From Spinellus fusiger (lineage: Eukaryota; Mucoromycota; Mucoromycetes; Mucorales; Phycomycetaceae), in the NCBI GenBank assembly GCA_025094145.1, contig JALLLS010000005.1, positions 434,001 through 498,000 on the forward strand: 64,000 nt of DNA, read 5' to 3'. This document shows, piece by piece, positions 46,246 through 58,143 of this stretch. Both the position numbers and the translations under genes were made by a program. Position 1 is the stretch's first letter; each line of letters starts with the position of its first letter. The notes under the pieces were generated by a model, which did not search any database, had not been told where the DNA came from, and was given only the letters and a program-made list of their open reading frames with translations.

Positions 46246-48715
46246 TCATGAACGGTTGTTTGATCCTGTAAGTTTAACAACCGTAAATACACTAAGAATC
46301 ACAACACCTAGAGATGTAATAGCAGCCGGAAGAAAGATATCCTTTGTAGGATCATGATTCCCCATGAGTGTTGTATCTTCTGCTGAAAATCCTTCACTAT
46401 CCGTGGAATAATTTGATCTATATTCCTTCGTCATTCTTCTAGATTTAAGCTTTGATTTAAGCTTTGGTATCTGTGTTGATTCCGAGAGGGCTGTCGGAGA
46501 AGTAACTATATTCAGTTCAGAATAAGTTTCAGAGTGGGTTGCTATGGAGGCAGGTGGATAGGTGGAGACCTCAAGCTTAGAGACAGATTCAGCCACGGAG
46601 CATTCAAGCAGGGGATGGTTAATAAAGAGACGCACACTCTCTCTATTCATTTTTTGTGTCATTTCAACAGCGTCTATAAGATCGGTGTCATTTGTCATCA
46701 AGACTTGATCACCATCATCATCCAAGTAAGAGACGCCTAAACAATCCTCTTCATAGTCATATTTGTCAATAGAAACATAGGATTGAGAGAGGGATAGATG
46801 CTCTGCAGCGATTTTATCTCGGATGATCTTCTTAAAGACGCTGAATTGAGTCGGGTTACATCGGAAGCGATGAGTCCGACTACCATAAGTAAATTTGAAA
46901 CTAAAAGTGCCATCTATGGAATTGGTATCAAAGCCAGTGTCCTCTGCTACAAAGACTGTATCAACAGGAGTAATTTCTGAGTAACCGATGTTCACAGATA
47001 CTGGTGTAGGTACTCCAGAGTCTGGTTGAAACATGTTTGAATTAGCCGCTTGGGAGAGTGAATCTGAAAGAACAGATTCTGCATCTGCGGGATCACTCAT
47101 AGTAATACTATTCCAGAATTTACTGCCATCTCCCGAATTTCCTTCAATGCTATTGATCTGCCATTCTATAAGAGTCACATACTAACATAAACACTTACCT
47201 GCTCAAGAGTAGCATAGGTCAATCGAAGAACATCCACCATGCCGATAATTCTCTTTTCTTTATCGACTACAGGCAGATTAAGATAGTGGCCATCTTGAAA
47301 CAAAAAACAAAAAAAAACAAGAGGGGGAGTGTGCTTTGAGTTGATTGTATTGATCTACTTTTCTATACCATGCATTTTCTTGAGTCCATCAAGAATACTT
47401 GTTGAAGGCAATGCAGTGTCTGGGTGGGGCGTCATTACACGTACAACACTGCATGTGTCAGGTATTAGTCCTGCTGCAATCACTCTCAAGACAATGTCCT
47501 TTGACTTGATGGTTTAGTGTTCTCTCTCTCTGTGTTCTAGCCTACCGTGAAAATCCCAGCAATCTCACCATGGTCCATCACGAGCACTGCAGTGGTGTGA
47601 TATTCTTTCATTAGTTTGGCTACCTCTCGCACCTGTGCCTTGACGGGGACTTGTACAGGGATGGCGTGATCAATCACAGTGGTGAGGTCAGGACAGGCCA
47701 TTTTGCTCCGCAATGTCTCCATGTACTTTGCAAGCTGTGTTGGGCCATTGACCCACTCACGCTCTACGCCTTGTATAGCATCATAGAGCTTTTGTGAAGA
47801 GCCAAAGGCACGCTCCATCTTGCCCAATGCCTCATATAGACATTTTGTAATGTCAAGCAGGCCAAATATATCTCCTCCTTCATTACACACAGGCTGAAAT
47901 AGTAAATCACAGAAAAGACTCAGCTCAAAAATGGAGGGTGAATGACCTTACCAAATGCCGGAAGCCACGAGACACCATCAAGTTTAATGCATCCTGAGCG
48001 GACGTATCTGATGTCACACACATTGGGCTTCTAGTCATGATATCTGCTACTGTAGCAGATCTATTGTATTCAATGGGATCAGTGTTTCATAGTCATCACT
48101 CTATATCAGTCACCTCCCACTCTGTCTATTCGTCATTTCTAGCTACTGATCCATCCCATCTATTGGCTGGTGTTTACCTTGCATCAAAGTTATCAGCTAC
48201 CACTCGATATGCAATGTCTTTAGTCTAGTTTAATGAATCAACACCCTCCTCTACTCTTTGGGAGAGCCTTCAAGTTACCGTGAATATTCCACTCAGGTGT
48301 TCATCCTCGTCTATAACGAGTATACAGTCACTTCTTTTGGCTGCCATCAACTGTGCTGCTTCAATCACTAATATTGTTTCTCGTACTGTCAAAGCTTGAG
48401 AAGGTCTAAGAGCAGAGACTGTGCCAGCAATCTTCTTCGTTTGTCTTATCCGGATTGAATTTCCTTTTTTTCTTGATAGTTCCTGCTCAATCTTTTTACG
48501 GATAGCCTTTTGGATATCCACCCACCCGACCATCAATACACAAGGAGATAAAGAGATGTATTTGTTTGTTTGTTCTGTACCTCATCTTTCTTGGATTGCC
48601 TTTGTCGACTAGAGACAGAGAGTATATCTGAATCATGAGGGTTTTGAGGTATAGTATAGCTGTCTGAGTTTTGGTGTCTTGGCTTTTTCTGTGCAGAAGA
48701 GTACATCATAACCAA
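46246..48715 (-). CDS. Four-CBS plus PB1 domain protein with C-terminal membrane anchor
   Basis: Eight exons: 48581-48715, 48279-48506, 48178-48224, 47952-48060, 47546-47893, 47369-47504, 47199-47293, 46246-47157; 669 aa. Two CBS pairs are visible: residues about 65-185 (ILVIEAAQLMAAKRSDCILV, GIFTTKDIAYRV, IMTRSPMCV, PVCNEGGDIFGLLD) and about 235-360 (VAKLMKEYHTTAVLVMDH, GIFTSKDIVLRV, VVRVMTPHPDTALP, LPVVDKEKRIIGMVD). A PB1 domain follows at about 430-525 (FKFTYGSRTHRFRC to DLIDAVE). The tail has one hydrophobic segment (FLPAAITSLGVVILSVFTVV, about 641-660) and a short NNRS end, as in tail-anchored proteins. CBS pairs bind adenosyl nucleotides and PB1 makes heterodimers; the fission yeast Mug70 group has this order. 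The function is not established. Confidence 0.9.
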
Positions 48716-50154
48716 CAGAAGGTGTATAGGAGAAAGAGGAGAGCAAGAGAAGAAAGGGTGTAAAGAGAAAGAGCAACTATGAGAGGCATTGGCTTCTATT
48801 ATTGTAGAATGGATACTATTTCATACTCCATTAGAATTCTCTCTCTCTCTCTCTCTCTTTCTAATTGAATCCATCGCTTGTCTTTATTAGAAAGAGTGCC
48901 TATGGTCTATAGTAAGATAAGAATGGTATTAACAGTCTCCATACCACTACTATTCACAGGCATACAATAGAATGTCCTAATGAAAACAACGAGTGGATTC
49001 AATCAGAAAAAAGAAAAGAAGCAGCCATTATAACATAGTCATTCAAACTATTTGGTACAAGTCCAATACAACAGACCCCTAACAACGCAATCGATTGGCT
49101 ATGACCCTCCCCTTTCTTCTTCTGTCCCAGATTGTAGGATATTCATGTGATACTTATTCTGTGTCCCCAAATGAGGATGTTTATTCTGCTACTCTGTGTA
49201 ATAGTCTGCACCTATAAACGGAGTATTCCTTTATGCTTTCTGGAGTAGAAACTCATTTATTGTTGTTTTTATTTTATTTTATTTTATCTATTGTTATAGG
49301 TGCAGTTTTGATATTTTATCATTTCTTTTCTATGTGTTGAATCTCAATCAGACGTAGATCTTTTTGCCCTTCCTTTTCTCCTGTACCCCTCTTTCCTCCA
49401 AAAGGCATTTATGGTATTTAAATGTCACAAAGTCAGATCTAAGCACATACTTAAATAGTAAAATGACCTTTTATAGTATCATAGTAAACAATATAACACA
49501 CTCTAGTGCCCACCTACTTGCTATGAATTGTCTGTTGATATGTAAGTCTAGGTAGGTATGGTAGTTATGGTAGTTAGGTAGTTATGGAAGGTATCCATGG
49601 AAGTGTATAAGTATACCTATATAAACCCACAAATATATCCATATGCACTATTCAATCTTATTAGTTGAGTCTGTAAGAGTAGATAGAATAATCAGTCACT
49701 TTGGATCATACAGTGTTTCCATTCTCAATGACTTTTTTTTTTTTTAAAAAAAAACAGAAAATAGTGATCTATTATTGATCCATCTCAGCAAGGTGAGTAA
49801 TTGAGAATGGAAAGACTGCAGTTAACATCAGCCTTTTATTATTAACAGTGAAAATGCATAGATAAGTAAAGCATTACATATAAAAGATAGTGACTATAGA
49901 CTTCAACATTGCCTATCATTATAAGCATTCCATTTTTATCAGACAACTACAACTACATGTTTATATTTCATCCAAACCCCACCAAGCAATTCTCTTTTTC
50001 AGGAGAAGCTAAATAAAAGGCCATCTTACTCACCCTCCAATGGTTATTTTATATATATATATATATCAATAGGTGTATATATTGCATAACAACAACAACA
50101 GAAATGACTATGTTATTGTAAAGGAAGAAGAAGAAAGGAGAAAGGTACAAAGCA
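48716..50154. other. Intergenic region between the CBS-PB1 and SET genes
   Basis: No gene recognised. Contains a CT repeat at 48840-48860, TTTTATTTTA repeats at 49270-49290, a T10-A8 palindrome at about 49732-49754 and TA repeats at 50050-50066. Confidence 0.5.
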
Positions 50155-51560
50155 TTAATCCTTTGCACTAGTAGGTGTACCTGAAGTCCAGTATCGGTCC
50201 ACATCACGTCCATACCATACAAACAGCTCTTCTCCCTCTTTAATAGCACGCTTGGTCCAACAGATGACCTGATTTACAACAGCCCCTTCTAAAAAACTTA
50301 TATTGGCCTTTGCCTCATTGGCTTCATTCATATAATGAAACGGACAATAGATGGGTCCTTCTGGATCATCATAAGGCAGGCCCTGGTCGTCTGTTGCATC
50401 CAAAACAGTCTTACGGTACATAATAGAGTACTCTGAAGCACGGCCTACATTGTCCTTGAGCGAGTCAAATTCATCCTCCGTCATAGGTACACCAAAGTAA
50501 AACCCAAGGGGTGTGTTGGTGGGGAGATCACGAGTTGCAAATAGTCCTTTGCCTGCCCCAGTGATTTTTGAAGCATCTATTCTGAGGACATCTCGCCAAG
50601 AAGTAGGAACATCTGTGAGATCCAGTTCTTCCAATGTCCAGACATCTGTTGAAGATTTCTCTGCTAAAGATATGAGTGGGGTGGATGCTGTCACTATAGA
50701 ACTCTTGGGAGAAAGGGACATTGTGTTTCTGTCTGCAATAAAAGCATCAAATTCTGTTGGCTTCTGAAAGACGTCTGGTTATAATCAAGTAAACAAAACA
50801 AAAACAAAACAAAACAAAACAAAACAAACATATCTTCTGTAGCTAACTACCTCTTCAGTGATGATTTGGCTGGATGAAATGATAGCTGAGGTAATACTTG
50901 CTTGACTGAGTTGTACAGACACCGGACCCACAGTGGTGTATTTCAAGGCCTCCTGTCTGGCCTCCAGTACAGATGCTTTGACCACCCCAAAACAATAGGG
51001 CCAATCGTGTTCAGCCAACTTCTTCTCCCACCTGCGATATTCCTGAACTGCCTTTGCAAAGTTCCCTGGTTCATAAGCAAGTCTGAAATGAGTAGAGCGA
51101 CTGCCATCTGGTTTGAACGGGACAAAATAGCGATCACTGTTGTAGGTGAGAATAGCGGATGCTGAATTCATGGGTGTCTGACGCCTTTATTAGCTTCTCC
51201 ATGGGCTAAAGGTAGACTGTTTACCTTGCCTCTGAACACTCGTGGCAGTTGACGCTCTTCACTGATCTTCTTGTCTAGAGCCAACGCAGCTCTTATAAGG
51301 TCTGTTCGTGGCAAGGATCTCTCTGGGTGCTGTCTCAGAGCCAGGAACACCATGTACGACTGACTATGCCACCGTGGCTGAACAGATCGTGCGCTGGGTC
51401 TTACTGTGTGTTCAAGCCGTACAGGGCGGGATGCATGGTCAGTAGCCAAAACAACACGTTGAGTATGAACTGAGCTGGGCTGGTGTATCTCGTCAATGCT
51501 CAACTTCCGCTTTGTGCCTTTGGGTGAAGCACTTTCTCCACTGGAAGAAGAGCTAAGCAT
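50155..51560 (-). CDS. SET-domain protein with PRDM-like SET
   Basis: Three exons, 51225-51560, 50851-51177 and 50155-50763; 423 aa. The N-terminal half has a basic nuclear-type segment (KGTKRKLSIDE), a helical region (HSQSYMVFLALRQHPERSLP) and an intron-spanning block VFRGK-TPMNSASAILTYN. The C-terminal SET domain (about 265-415) begins RIDASKITGAGKGLFATRDL, continues LGFYFGVPMTEDEF and YCPFHYMNEANEAKANISF, and ends KEGEELFVWYGRDVDRYW. That ending and MNEANE in place of NHSC resemble PRDM-type SET domains more than classical histone methyltransferases. Whether it is catalytic is unknown; the AdoMet-binding GxG is kept as GAGKG. No post-SET cysteines are seen. Confidence 0.85.
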
Positions 51561-51693
51561 AGAAAATATAGAGGGTGGGCACTGACATGGGGAAAAATAA
51601 ATAAATAAAAAGACGGTGCTTTATTTTCCTTTTTCCTTGTCTTGTTACAGTCCTATTCCGATAGTCCAATCACTGGACTGAAATTCACAAGGT

Positions 51694-52371
51694 CTACTTT
51701 TTCCTAAGGAGGCCCATAGCAATAGCCCCTAGAGCCACCATACCACTGAGAATAGCAAGTCCAATAGCGCCCTCTGTAGATGTATTTGGAGTGAGTTTAT
51801 AATAGTAATAATAATAATGAAAACAACAGTGACAGCGAAAAACAACGAAAGCAAGTCATTACCTCGGGACACTTTATCATCAATCAGACGCCCAAGCTCT
51901 TGTGCCTGTTCATTTCTCATTTCAAGTTCAAGTAACTGACTATTGTAATGACGTGCCTCATTGAAGTTGGATAGTTTGTAGTTTCCAAGAGCAAGGTAAT
52001 AAAGACACTCTCGCTTTCTATCTGGGAACTCTCGGTCGATATCTAACACATACACATACACATACACACACACATACAGAGAAGAAGAAAAAGAAAAGAG
52101 AAAAGAGAGAGAGAGAGAGAAAAGACGGTTGGCTACTGCTGTTTTCCACCAACACTACCTTTGAATAGAACAAGAGCAAGCTGTAGATGCTCTTCTGCCT
52201 TAGATCTGACAAGCCCCCAAGCATAATTGAACTTTGTTTGAACTTGGACAGATTTCCCTTCTTTTTCGTATTGTCTTTGAAGGACCTAAAAGGCATCAGC
52301 AAAAGACGATCTTGAGTATAAATCACCTGCAACTCATAGGCAGTGAGGGGAGGTTCTGCTTCAAGAATCAT
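51694..52371 (-). CDS. FIS1: Mitochondrial fission protein Fis1
   Basis: Four exons: 52327-52371, 52159-52285, 51863-52042, 51694-51773; 143 aa, usual for the family. The protein begins [15 protein letters not shown], then [20 protein letters not shown] and [20 protein letters not shown], the two TPR-like repeats of Fis1. It ends in a hydrophobic anchor ([20 protein letters not shown]) followed by LRKK, the basic tail that directs outer-membrane insertion of mitochondria and peroxisomes. Fis1 recruits dynamin-related GTPase adaptors for organelle division. Introns are 41, 116 and 89 nt. It lies head-to-tail behind the large acidic gene, 188 bp from that gene's stop. Confidence 0.95.
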
Positions 52372-52559
52372 AGAAATAAATACAGAGAAGGAAAGATGCA
52401 GAGAAGGAAAGTGGTACTGATGGAGTCTCTTTACACGTGATATTACAAGGGAGTGACAAGGCCAGTACAGTATATGTTTAATTTTCACCAGGCAAGGAAG
52501 CCACCCCACCCACTTTACACACCCACCTATCCACAGATGAGTTGGAAATAATAGACTAT

Positions 52560-55212
52560 TTATTTCAATGCATCTTCCTGCATGTCCAAATACACCTTTG
52601 GAGCCCAATGTATCCATGCATTGACGGTTGTTGGGTTTGTTGAAGAAGGAAGCACCTCATCAATCTGGACAAGTGTCTTTTCAGGCCCCAGAACAAACAA
52701 TATCCATAGCAAATGACGAGCGCATGTCTCTGAATTCACACTTTCATGGGCAGTAGGAAAAGACTCGAGTTGAGAAAGACAAAACAACCAGTCCAATGTA
52801 AACAGCAGCAACAGTATCAGTGGCTTCCATGCACCAGACACAAACCGCACCAACAGATCCTCCTCCATATTTTCCCTCAGCCCGCTTCCTGATAGCTTAA
52901 AGATACGGTAGCAGAGACATTCTATCTGTGTTCGAAAGAAAACAAGGGCCTTTTCTTGTTTCTGTCTCTCCATACGGGGCACCCACTCTCCCAAACATAA
53001 CGAAATGCATTTGTAGAAATGAATACATTCTGACAAAGAAGCAGTGTCAGTGTAGACATCACTGCCATGCCATGCTCTTGCCATGTGCTGAAATACTTGC
53101 CAAAAGGATTTCTCCAGGGATGAAAATGTCTCCTCCAATGTCTCTTCTTCTTTTAACTTTCTATGAAATACAGTAGCCCATGGTTCAGTGGTGTAGGATT
53201 TCAAGGATAGAGCCGTGGAATGCATGTCTATCTTATTCTTTTCCTCAAGAGATGTTGTTTCTACCTTGCACATTAAATCATGAATGTGAATAGAATGTAT
53301 TTGAGCCGACAGTACCGTCATTCTCTCTCTTTCTCTCTTTTTATTTGAACAGGAGGCTGATGGTAAGGGTATAGTGTGCTTTGAGGTTTTTTGGCTCTTG
53401 TTGGAGGTCTTTTCTTTTCTTTTTCTTTTCAAAGAGAGTCTCTGGCTCTGGAATCCTCCTTGAGATGCTTCTAAAGCCATAAAATTCCTATGAGATGCCT
53501 CTGATAACATCATGTCTCTTTCTAGTTCTTCGAGAATCCTCAAACGCTGTCTTGGAGGGTGGTTAGAGGGTTCATTCGAAGGATGAGTTGAAGAGTATTT
53601 TGGTCTTTGGCTTATACCCTCAACAACATCCCCAGCATCCTCTAGGGTGCTATCCTCCATACCGTCATCTGTCTCACTGCTATCAGAAAAGAGCATCTGC
53701 ATATCATTGAACGTAGCTGCTGCTGTCTTTCGATCTAGTGATAAAGAAGGATCATTCTGCTGCTGTAAAATAGGCTTTGGAGTGACTTTGTTCTCTTTTG
53801 GCTCAGGCGCATTCAATCGGCCTCCATACATTGCACGTAGATTTTTCTCTTCTTCTAGCTCCTGACCAAACACTTTTGCAAATGACAAGGGAAGAATACC
53901 ACGCATGAACTTCTTACGATGGCGTAACTCATCTAATGTAGGTAGTTTTATCCGTGCTTCTTTATCGTTTAGCGTAGCATCATCCTCCACAACAAATCCG
54001 TCTTGTTTTCCACTACTGGAAGAAGAGGCATTGAGTGTTTGTTTTTTATAGAGCTTTCTGTGGATTCCCTCCCTTACAGATCCGAGCACTAGCGAAGAGG
54101 GTTCTTCTGGTATCTCATCCTGAGTCTTTTCTGAGGTTGTTTGTGTGTGCATTCGAATGGATTTTAGTGGCTGATGGATGGGATGGGATGGAAAGGCAAA
54201 GATATCAGAGCCACTCTCCTCTGAACTTGTTGTGTCTTCTTGATCGCTGTCTGGTATAACAATTCTTTTTCTTCTTCGATGTCCAGAGCGATTCAATGGT
54301 ATTTGGCTATATTCTTCTTCGTTCTCTTCATAAGGAGTCAATGGCTGACTGAAATTGTATTCGAATTGACTGTGGCTATTTTGTGAAGATGAATTCTCAT
54401 GCATTGGGGATGAGTGGAAAGAAGACTCTTGGAATGATGGCAGTATAGAAGAAAGACTAGCAAGAGGTATTCGTATGGCTTTTCCGTGTTTGTTTCTGCC
54501 TTTTCGCTTGTAGGTGATAGTTGTGGGAAGCTTGGGTGTTGGCCTATTGTCTGGTAGTAAAGGACAATCAAAGGAAGAGAACGATGTATTTTGTGGTGAG
54601 TTCTTTTGTGGTGAGTTCTGTGAAGAGTGTATATCCTCCAAATGATAGGATGTATCAGGATCACTATCTTCTACATACATAACTTGATCTTTTTCTGTCT
54701 CTTTATAACTCCTCTCTTCTTTTCTATACTCTTCCTCTGCTTCATATGCTTCGTCTTTTGCTTCTGACTCTGCTTCTGACTCTTCCTCATATTTATCTTT
54801 AATTGTTATATGCTTTTTGTGAAGACGGTTGTAGCTCTGTAATGCACGACGCTCTTCCTCGGGCCGTGGTGCACTGGTAACAATATGATCCACCAGTGAG
54901 TTATAGTAGCTGCTATCAACAGTAAACGGCTTTATCTGGACTGTTTTTCTTTCTCGTAACTTTCTTTTGGGTAATTGTGTTTTTGCTTTAGCAGGAGTGT
55001 GGTGAGTAGGTGGTGGTGGCGGTGGTGGCGGTGGTGATGCCCTGGTGTGAGTGTCTTTACAGTAGCTGATTAACAGAGACTAAGGATGAGCAGGTGGTTT
55101 GCTAACCTTGTGTAGGAGTAGGTAGAGCTTCATCCATTGTTAGGTCAGCAATAGCATACACATGTGTAATACTGACAGAGTCCTGTTGTTGTTGTTCTTT
55201 ATGATTGTTCAT
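52560..55212 (-). CDS. Large acidic, charged protein; possible Mus7/Mms22 relative
   Basis: Two exons, 55107-55212 and 52560-55054; 866 aa. The short first exon starts MNNHKEQQQQDSVSITHVYA. After a polyproline (eight Pro at 54998-55045) comes KRKLRERKTVQIKPFTVDSS YYNSLV, resembling the LRKRT-x-IQ-x-PYT entry motif of fungal Mus7/Mms22 replication-repair proteins. Then come highly charged, Ser-rich and Glu-rich stretches (YEEESEAESEAKDEAYEAEE) with KRKGRNKHGKAIRIPLASL. The last 280 residues are alpha-helical and Leu/Cys-rich (LCLGEWVPRMERQKQ). Mms22 proteins are usually 1400 residues or more, so this would be short, or the similarity is only in the N-terminal motif. I am confident that it is a gene, not of its identity. 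Confidence 0.6.
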
Positions 55213-55354
55213 GCTGCGGTGAAGATTTTTTTTTTTGAAAGTGTCCTCCAAGCTATTCGGGACATGCTTTTATCACGTCACACTACCATACGTCACACGA
55301 ATCCTGCCATGCCTATCTGCACCACACCTCTTCTTTGTCCATAAAAGACAGTTC
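55213..55354. promoter_or_regulatory. Probable bidirectional promoter of the acidic-protein and Ser/Tyr/Arg-rich genes
   Basis: The two start codons face away from each other across 142 bp containing a T9 run (55229-55237) and ATCACGTCAC (about 55272-55281). Confidence 0.4.
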
Positions 55355-56758
55355 ATGGACAGATACTCACGTGGATACGACGAACGGTATAGAGGTTACT
55401 ATGATCGGCCACGCTCTGACACATATCGTCCCGGTGAGAATTACCGATCCGAAAGGGACTACAGGGAAAGCAGTGGCCGGAGCTATTCTCCCGGCTCCTA
55501 TTATCACTCATCTTCACGATCCCCTAGTCATGGAGGTCTAGTAAGAAGCAATAGTGTGAGTCGTGATGCCTATCCAAAAGATCACCGCTATGTATATCCA
55601 GAGTCAAGAAGCTACACACACTATTCTTCTCGTGGACCTTCTCCCTCACGCTCATCTTCCGACTCTCCTCGTCGTCCCTCGTATGCTTACTATTCCCACC
55701 GTACGTCCTCCTCTGCTTATCCTTATCCATCAAGACGATCGCCTTCTAATGACAGCAGAAGAGACTCTTATGACCACCGCTCTTATCCATCAAGACGATC
55801 GCCTTCTAATGATAGCAGAAGAGGTTCTTATGACCATCGTTCCTATCCTTCGAGTACATCCAATGCACCTTATGCACCTTACATGTCCAGCCACTATTAC
55901 AGAGATAGTCATAGTCCTGCTTCCCACTATCCGTCGTCTTCTTATTCTTCTTCCAGACGACACTACTCTGAATCCAACTATCCGTCTTCTTCTTTTATGT
56001 CACCCAATGGGAATACAGCACAGAATGCGACAGAAGAAGACATAAAGGCGAGTCAGCCAAGACATCAACAAGCAGGCCTACAAGACCGTCCCTCAACAGG
56101 TGGATTGGTCTCTACTTCAGTCTCTGCTCCTTCTCTTTCTGCTGTCTCTCCCGCTCCTCAGTCTCCTGTAGCAAATGCCACTGCTGTGCATACTGCTCAT
56201 GCTGCTTATGCTGCTCATGCTGCACCTTCAACCGCACCCCCTGTACCTTCCAATGCACCTTCTGGACTGTCAAGTTACTCTTCTTATGCCTACAGCCATC
56301 ATACAAACTACTCTTCTCAAGGCCCTTCTCCTCGTCACTCAAACACGTCTCATTACTCCCACTACAACTTCCATCCACCCTACAATCATCATCACACTTC
56401 ATCAGGATCCCTGACGACACCTCTTTCACGACAGAAATCATCATGGGCACCTGATCAAGAGAAAGAGGTAGAGAAGAAGAAAAGAAAAAAAAGAAAGTAT
56501 GTCTGATCCTATGTTTAGATGGAGAGATATCATGGAGAACATCGTAAATTGTGTGAAGATGAGAGCAAGATTATGGCAGCCACTCGCAAAAGTAGATTTG
56601 AACTTGAACTTGCGAATTGGGAATGCAGTAAGTTGGAGCACCAGTTGGAGCTTGTTCAGAAGCAGTGGGAGGAAAGTGGGATGGAGGAAATAGTACGTGA
56701 GCAAGTGGTTTCTAGAAAGCCTATTAGCGTGGGGATTTCACGCAAAATAGCACTTTAG
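55355..56758 (+). CDS. Ser/Tyr/Arg-rich low-complexity protein with C-terminal coiled coil
   Basis: Two exons, 55355-56467 and 56519-56758, with a 51-nt intron; 450 aa. Residues 1-220 are an RS/SY/RRSP-type sequence (MDRYSRGYDERYRGYYDRPR), as in RNA-binding or condensate-forming proteins, with a tandem 20-residue duplication at about 124-163. Residues 230-370 are Ser/Ala/Pro/Tyr/His-rich. The second exon encodes MERYHGEHRKLCEDESKIMA then RFELELANWECSKLEHQLEL, a well-formed coiled coil that is the only conserved-looking part. I do not recognise the family. The start is the first Met after the divergent promoter; the frame is also open further upstream but without a good start. Confidence 0.65.
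55724..55843 (+). repeat. Tandem 60-bp in-frame duplication
   Basis: Two adjacent 60-bp copies encode YPSRRSPSNDSRR-(D/G)-SYDHRS twice, differing at only a few bases. Confidence 0.9.
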
Positions 56759-58143
56759 TCTGATGCTGCCTATGGAGCTATGGGATTGGACAGTTGTTCT
56801 ATGGTTCTATGGATGAAGAAGACAAAGGAAAGAAAGAGAGAAAGACATGGACTAATAAACAGAGAAATGGAGAGGATGCATCTATGTTGCTTTCTCTTTA
56901 CAGGGTGAATAAAAGAATAGTGAAATATTTCTTGGTAGGTGAGTAGTGTTTGCTATTAGGAATAGAACGCTGTAGACATACTATGAGAATAGAAGTGTTT
57001 TGTTTGGAATGGGCATTCTCCTCATTAGCTTATACTTTTCCACAAGGACTCTTCTTTGACAGGGGATGGATGACAAGGTTGAATTCAAATAGATATAAAA
57101 CAGTAGTTTATTTACTCATTCATGCTGCTGCAGTAGTAAATGAAAAAGAGAAAATAAAACAAAGAAAAACATACAATTCCAAACACTATCCCATGTCAGC
57201 AAGTGATCTCCCTAAAAGAATAAGAAGCAGTGAAGCACGTAAAAGATCTTTCAACCAGACAGAGCATGAGTGGAGACTAAAGAATAAACAATCTCATATG
57301 AATAAACTAAAATAAAAGAATGTATACTTTCAGACGGATGATGAATATATAATTACTTCTTTCCTTAAGAAAATAATAAGAGTATTTGCTATGCCATACT
57401 ATAGATAAAGACACAATCAAGTGTTATAAATGTTATACAAGAGAGTAACTCAAAAGGTGATTGGGTTATAAAATAAATCAATAGCAGGATTCTATTGTTA
57501 GTATGACATGTTTAGTCAAGACAAACATTCATGTGACAAATGCTATGTATCTCTAGGTGGATAGGTAGGTGGATAGACAGGGTTATACCTATTAAAATGC
57601 AATTTTATAAAATAGAATACGCACATTTACAAGACAGACCCTTTCTCAAAAGAAATATAATAATAATAAAGACTTTATCTTGTCCTTTTATGCTTCTTTT
57701 AAGCTACTCTTCAATATCCATGTTATTCCTAGCAATAAAAAGGTGACTAACCTTAATATTAACACTTCATAAATACCCTTACTAATAATAAATACACATC
57801 TCATCCATTGCTATTCAGTTTGTCTTTTATATGAACATATCCCACAAACACTTCTTCCCACTGAAAAAACAAAACAAATGTCAATGCCTCTGACCATTCT
57901 TTGGAACTCTGTGGGTTGATGATAGTACTCACCACTGAAAACAACAACAAAGAATACGTTGTCTTTTCCATAGGACACTAATACAATACATGTGTTCACT
58001 CTACACTCTATTATCTAACGGTGACATTGTATTAGTAAAAAAAAACAAGATACTTTTGCGTATTTTATTCTTTGTTAAAGGACACAAAGATGTTCAATTC
58101 CTCTCTTTTTCTTTTTCTTCTTCTTTTCATTTTATGTACTTGT
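56759..58143. other. Intergenic region with a small basic open frame
   Basis: A plus-strand frame 57195-57314 (MSASDLPKRIRSSEARKRSF and onwards, 39 residues, Lys/Arg-rich) ends in TAA and is followed by AT-rich DNA; it may be a small gene but has no support beyond composition. The rest is AT-rich with no gene. The eIF4E2 stop lies at the right edge. Confidence 0.3.

Noticed and set aside
49730..49756. T-run followed by A-run as a terminator or transposon end
   Set aside because: A simple poly-T/poly-A palindrome without flanking repeats or target-site duplication.
56112..56450. Minus-strand 112-aa frame opposite the Ser/Tyr/Arg-rich gene
   Set aside because: Composition mirrors the sense low-complexity repeat and there is no start context or splice support.
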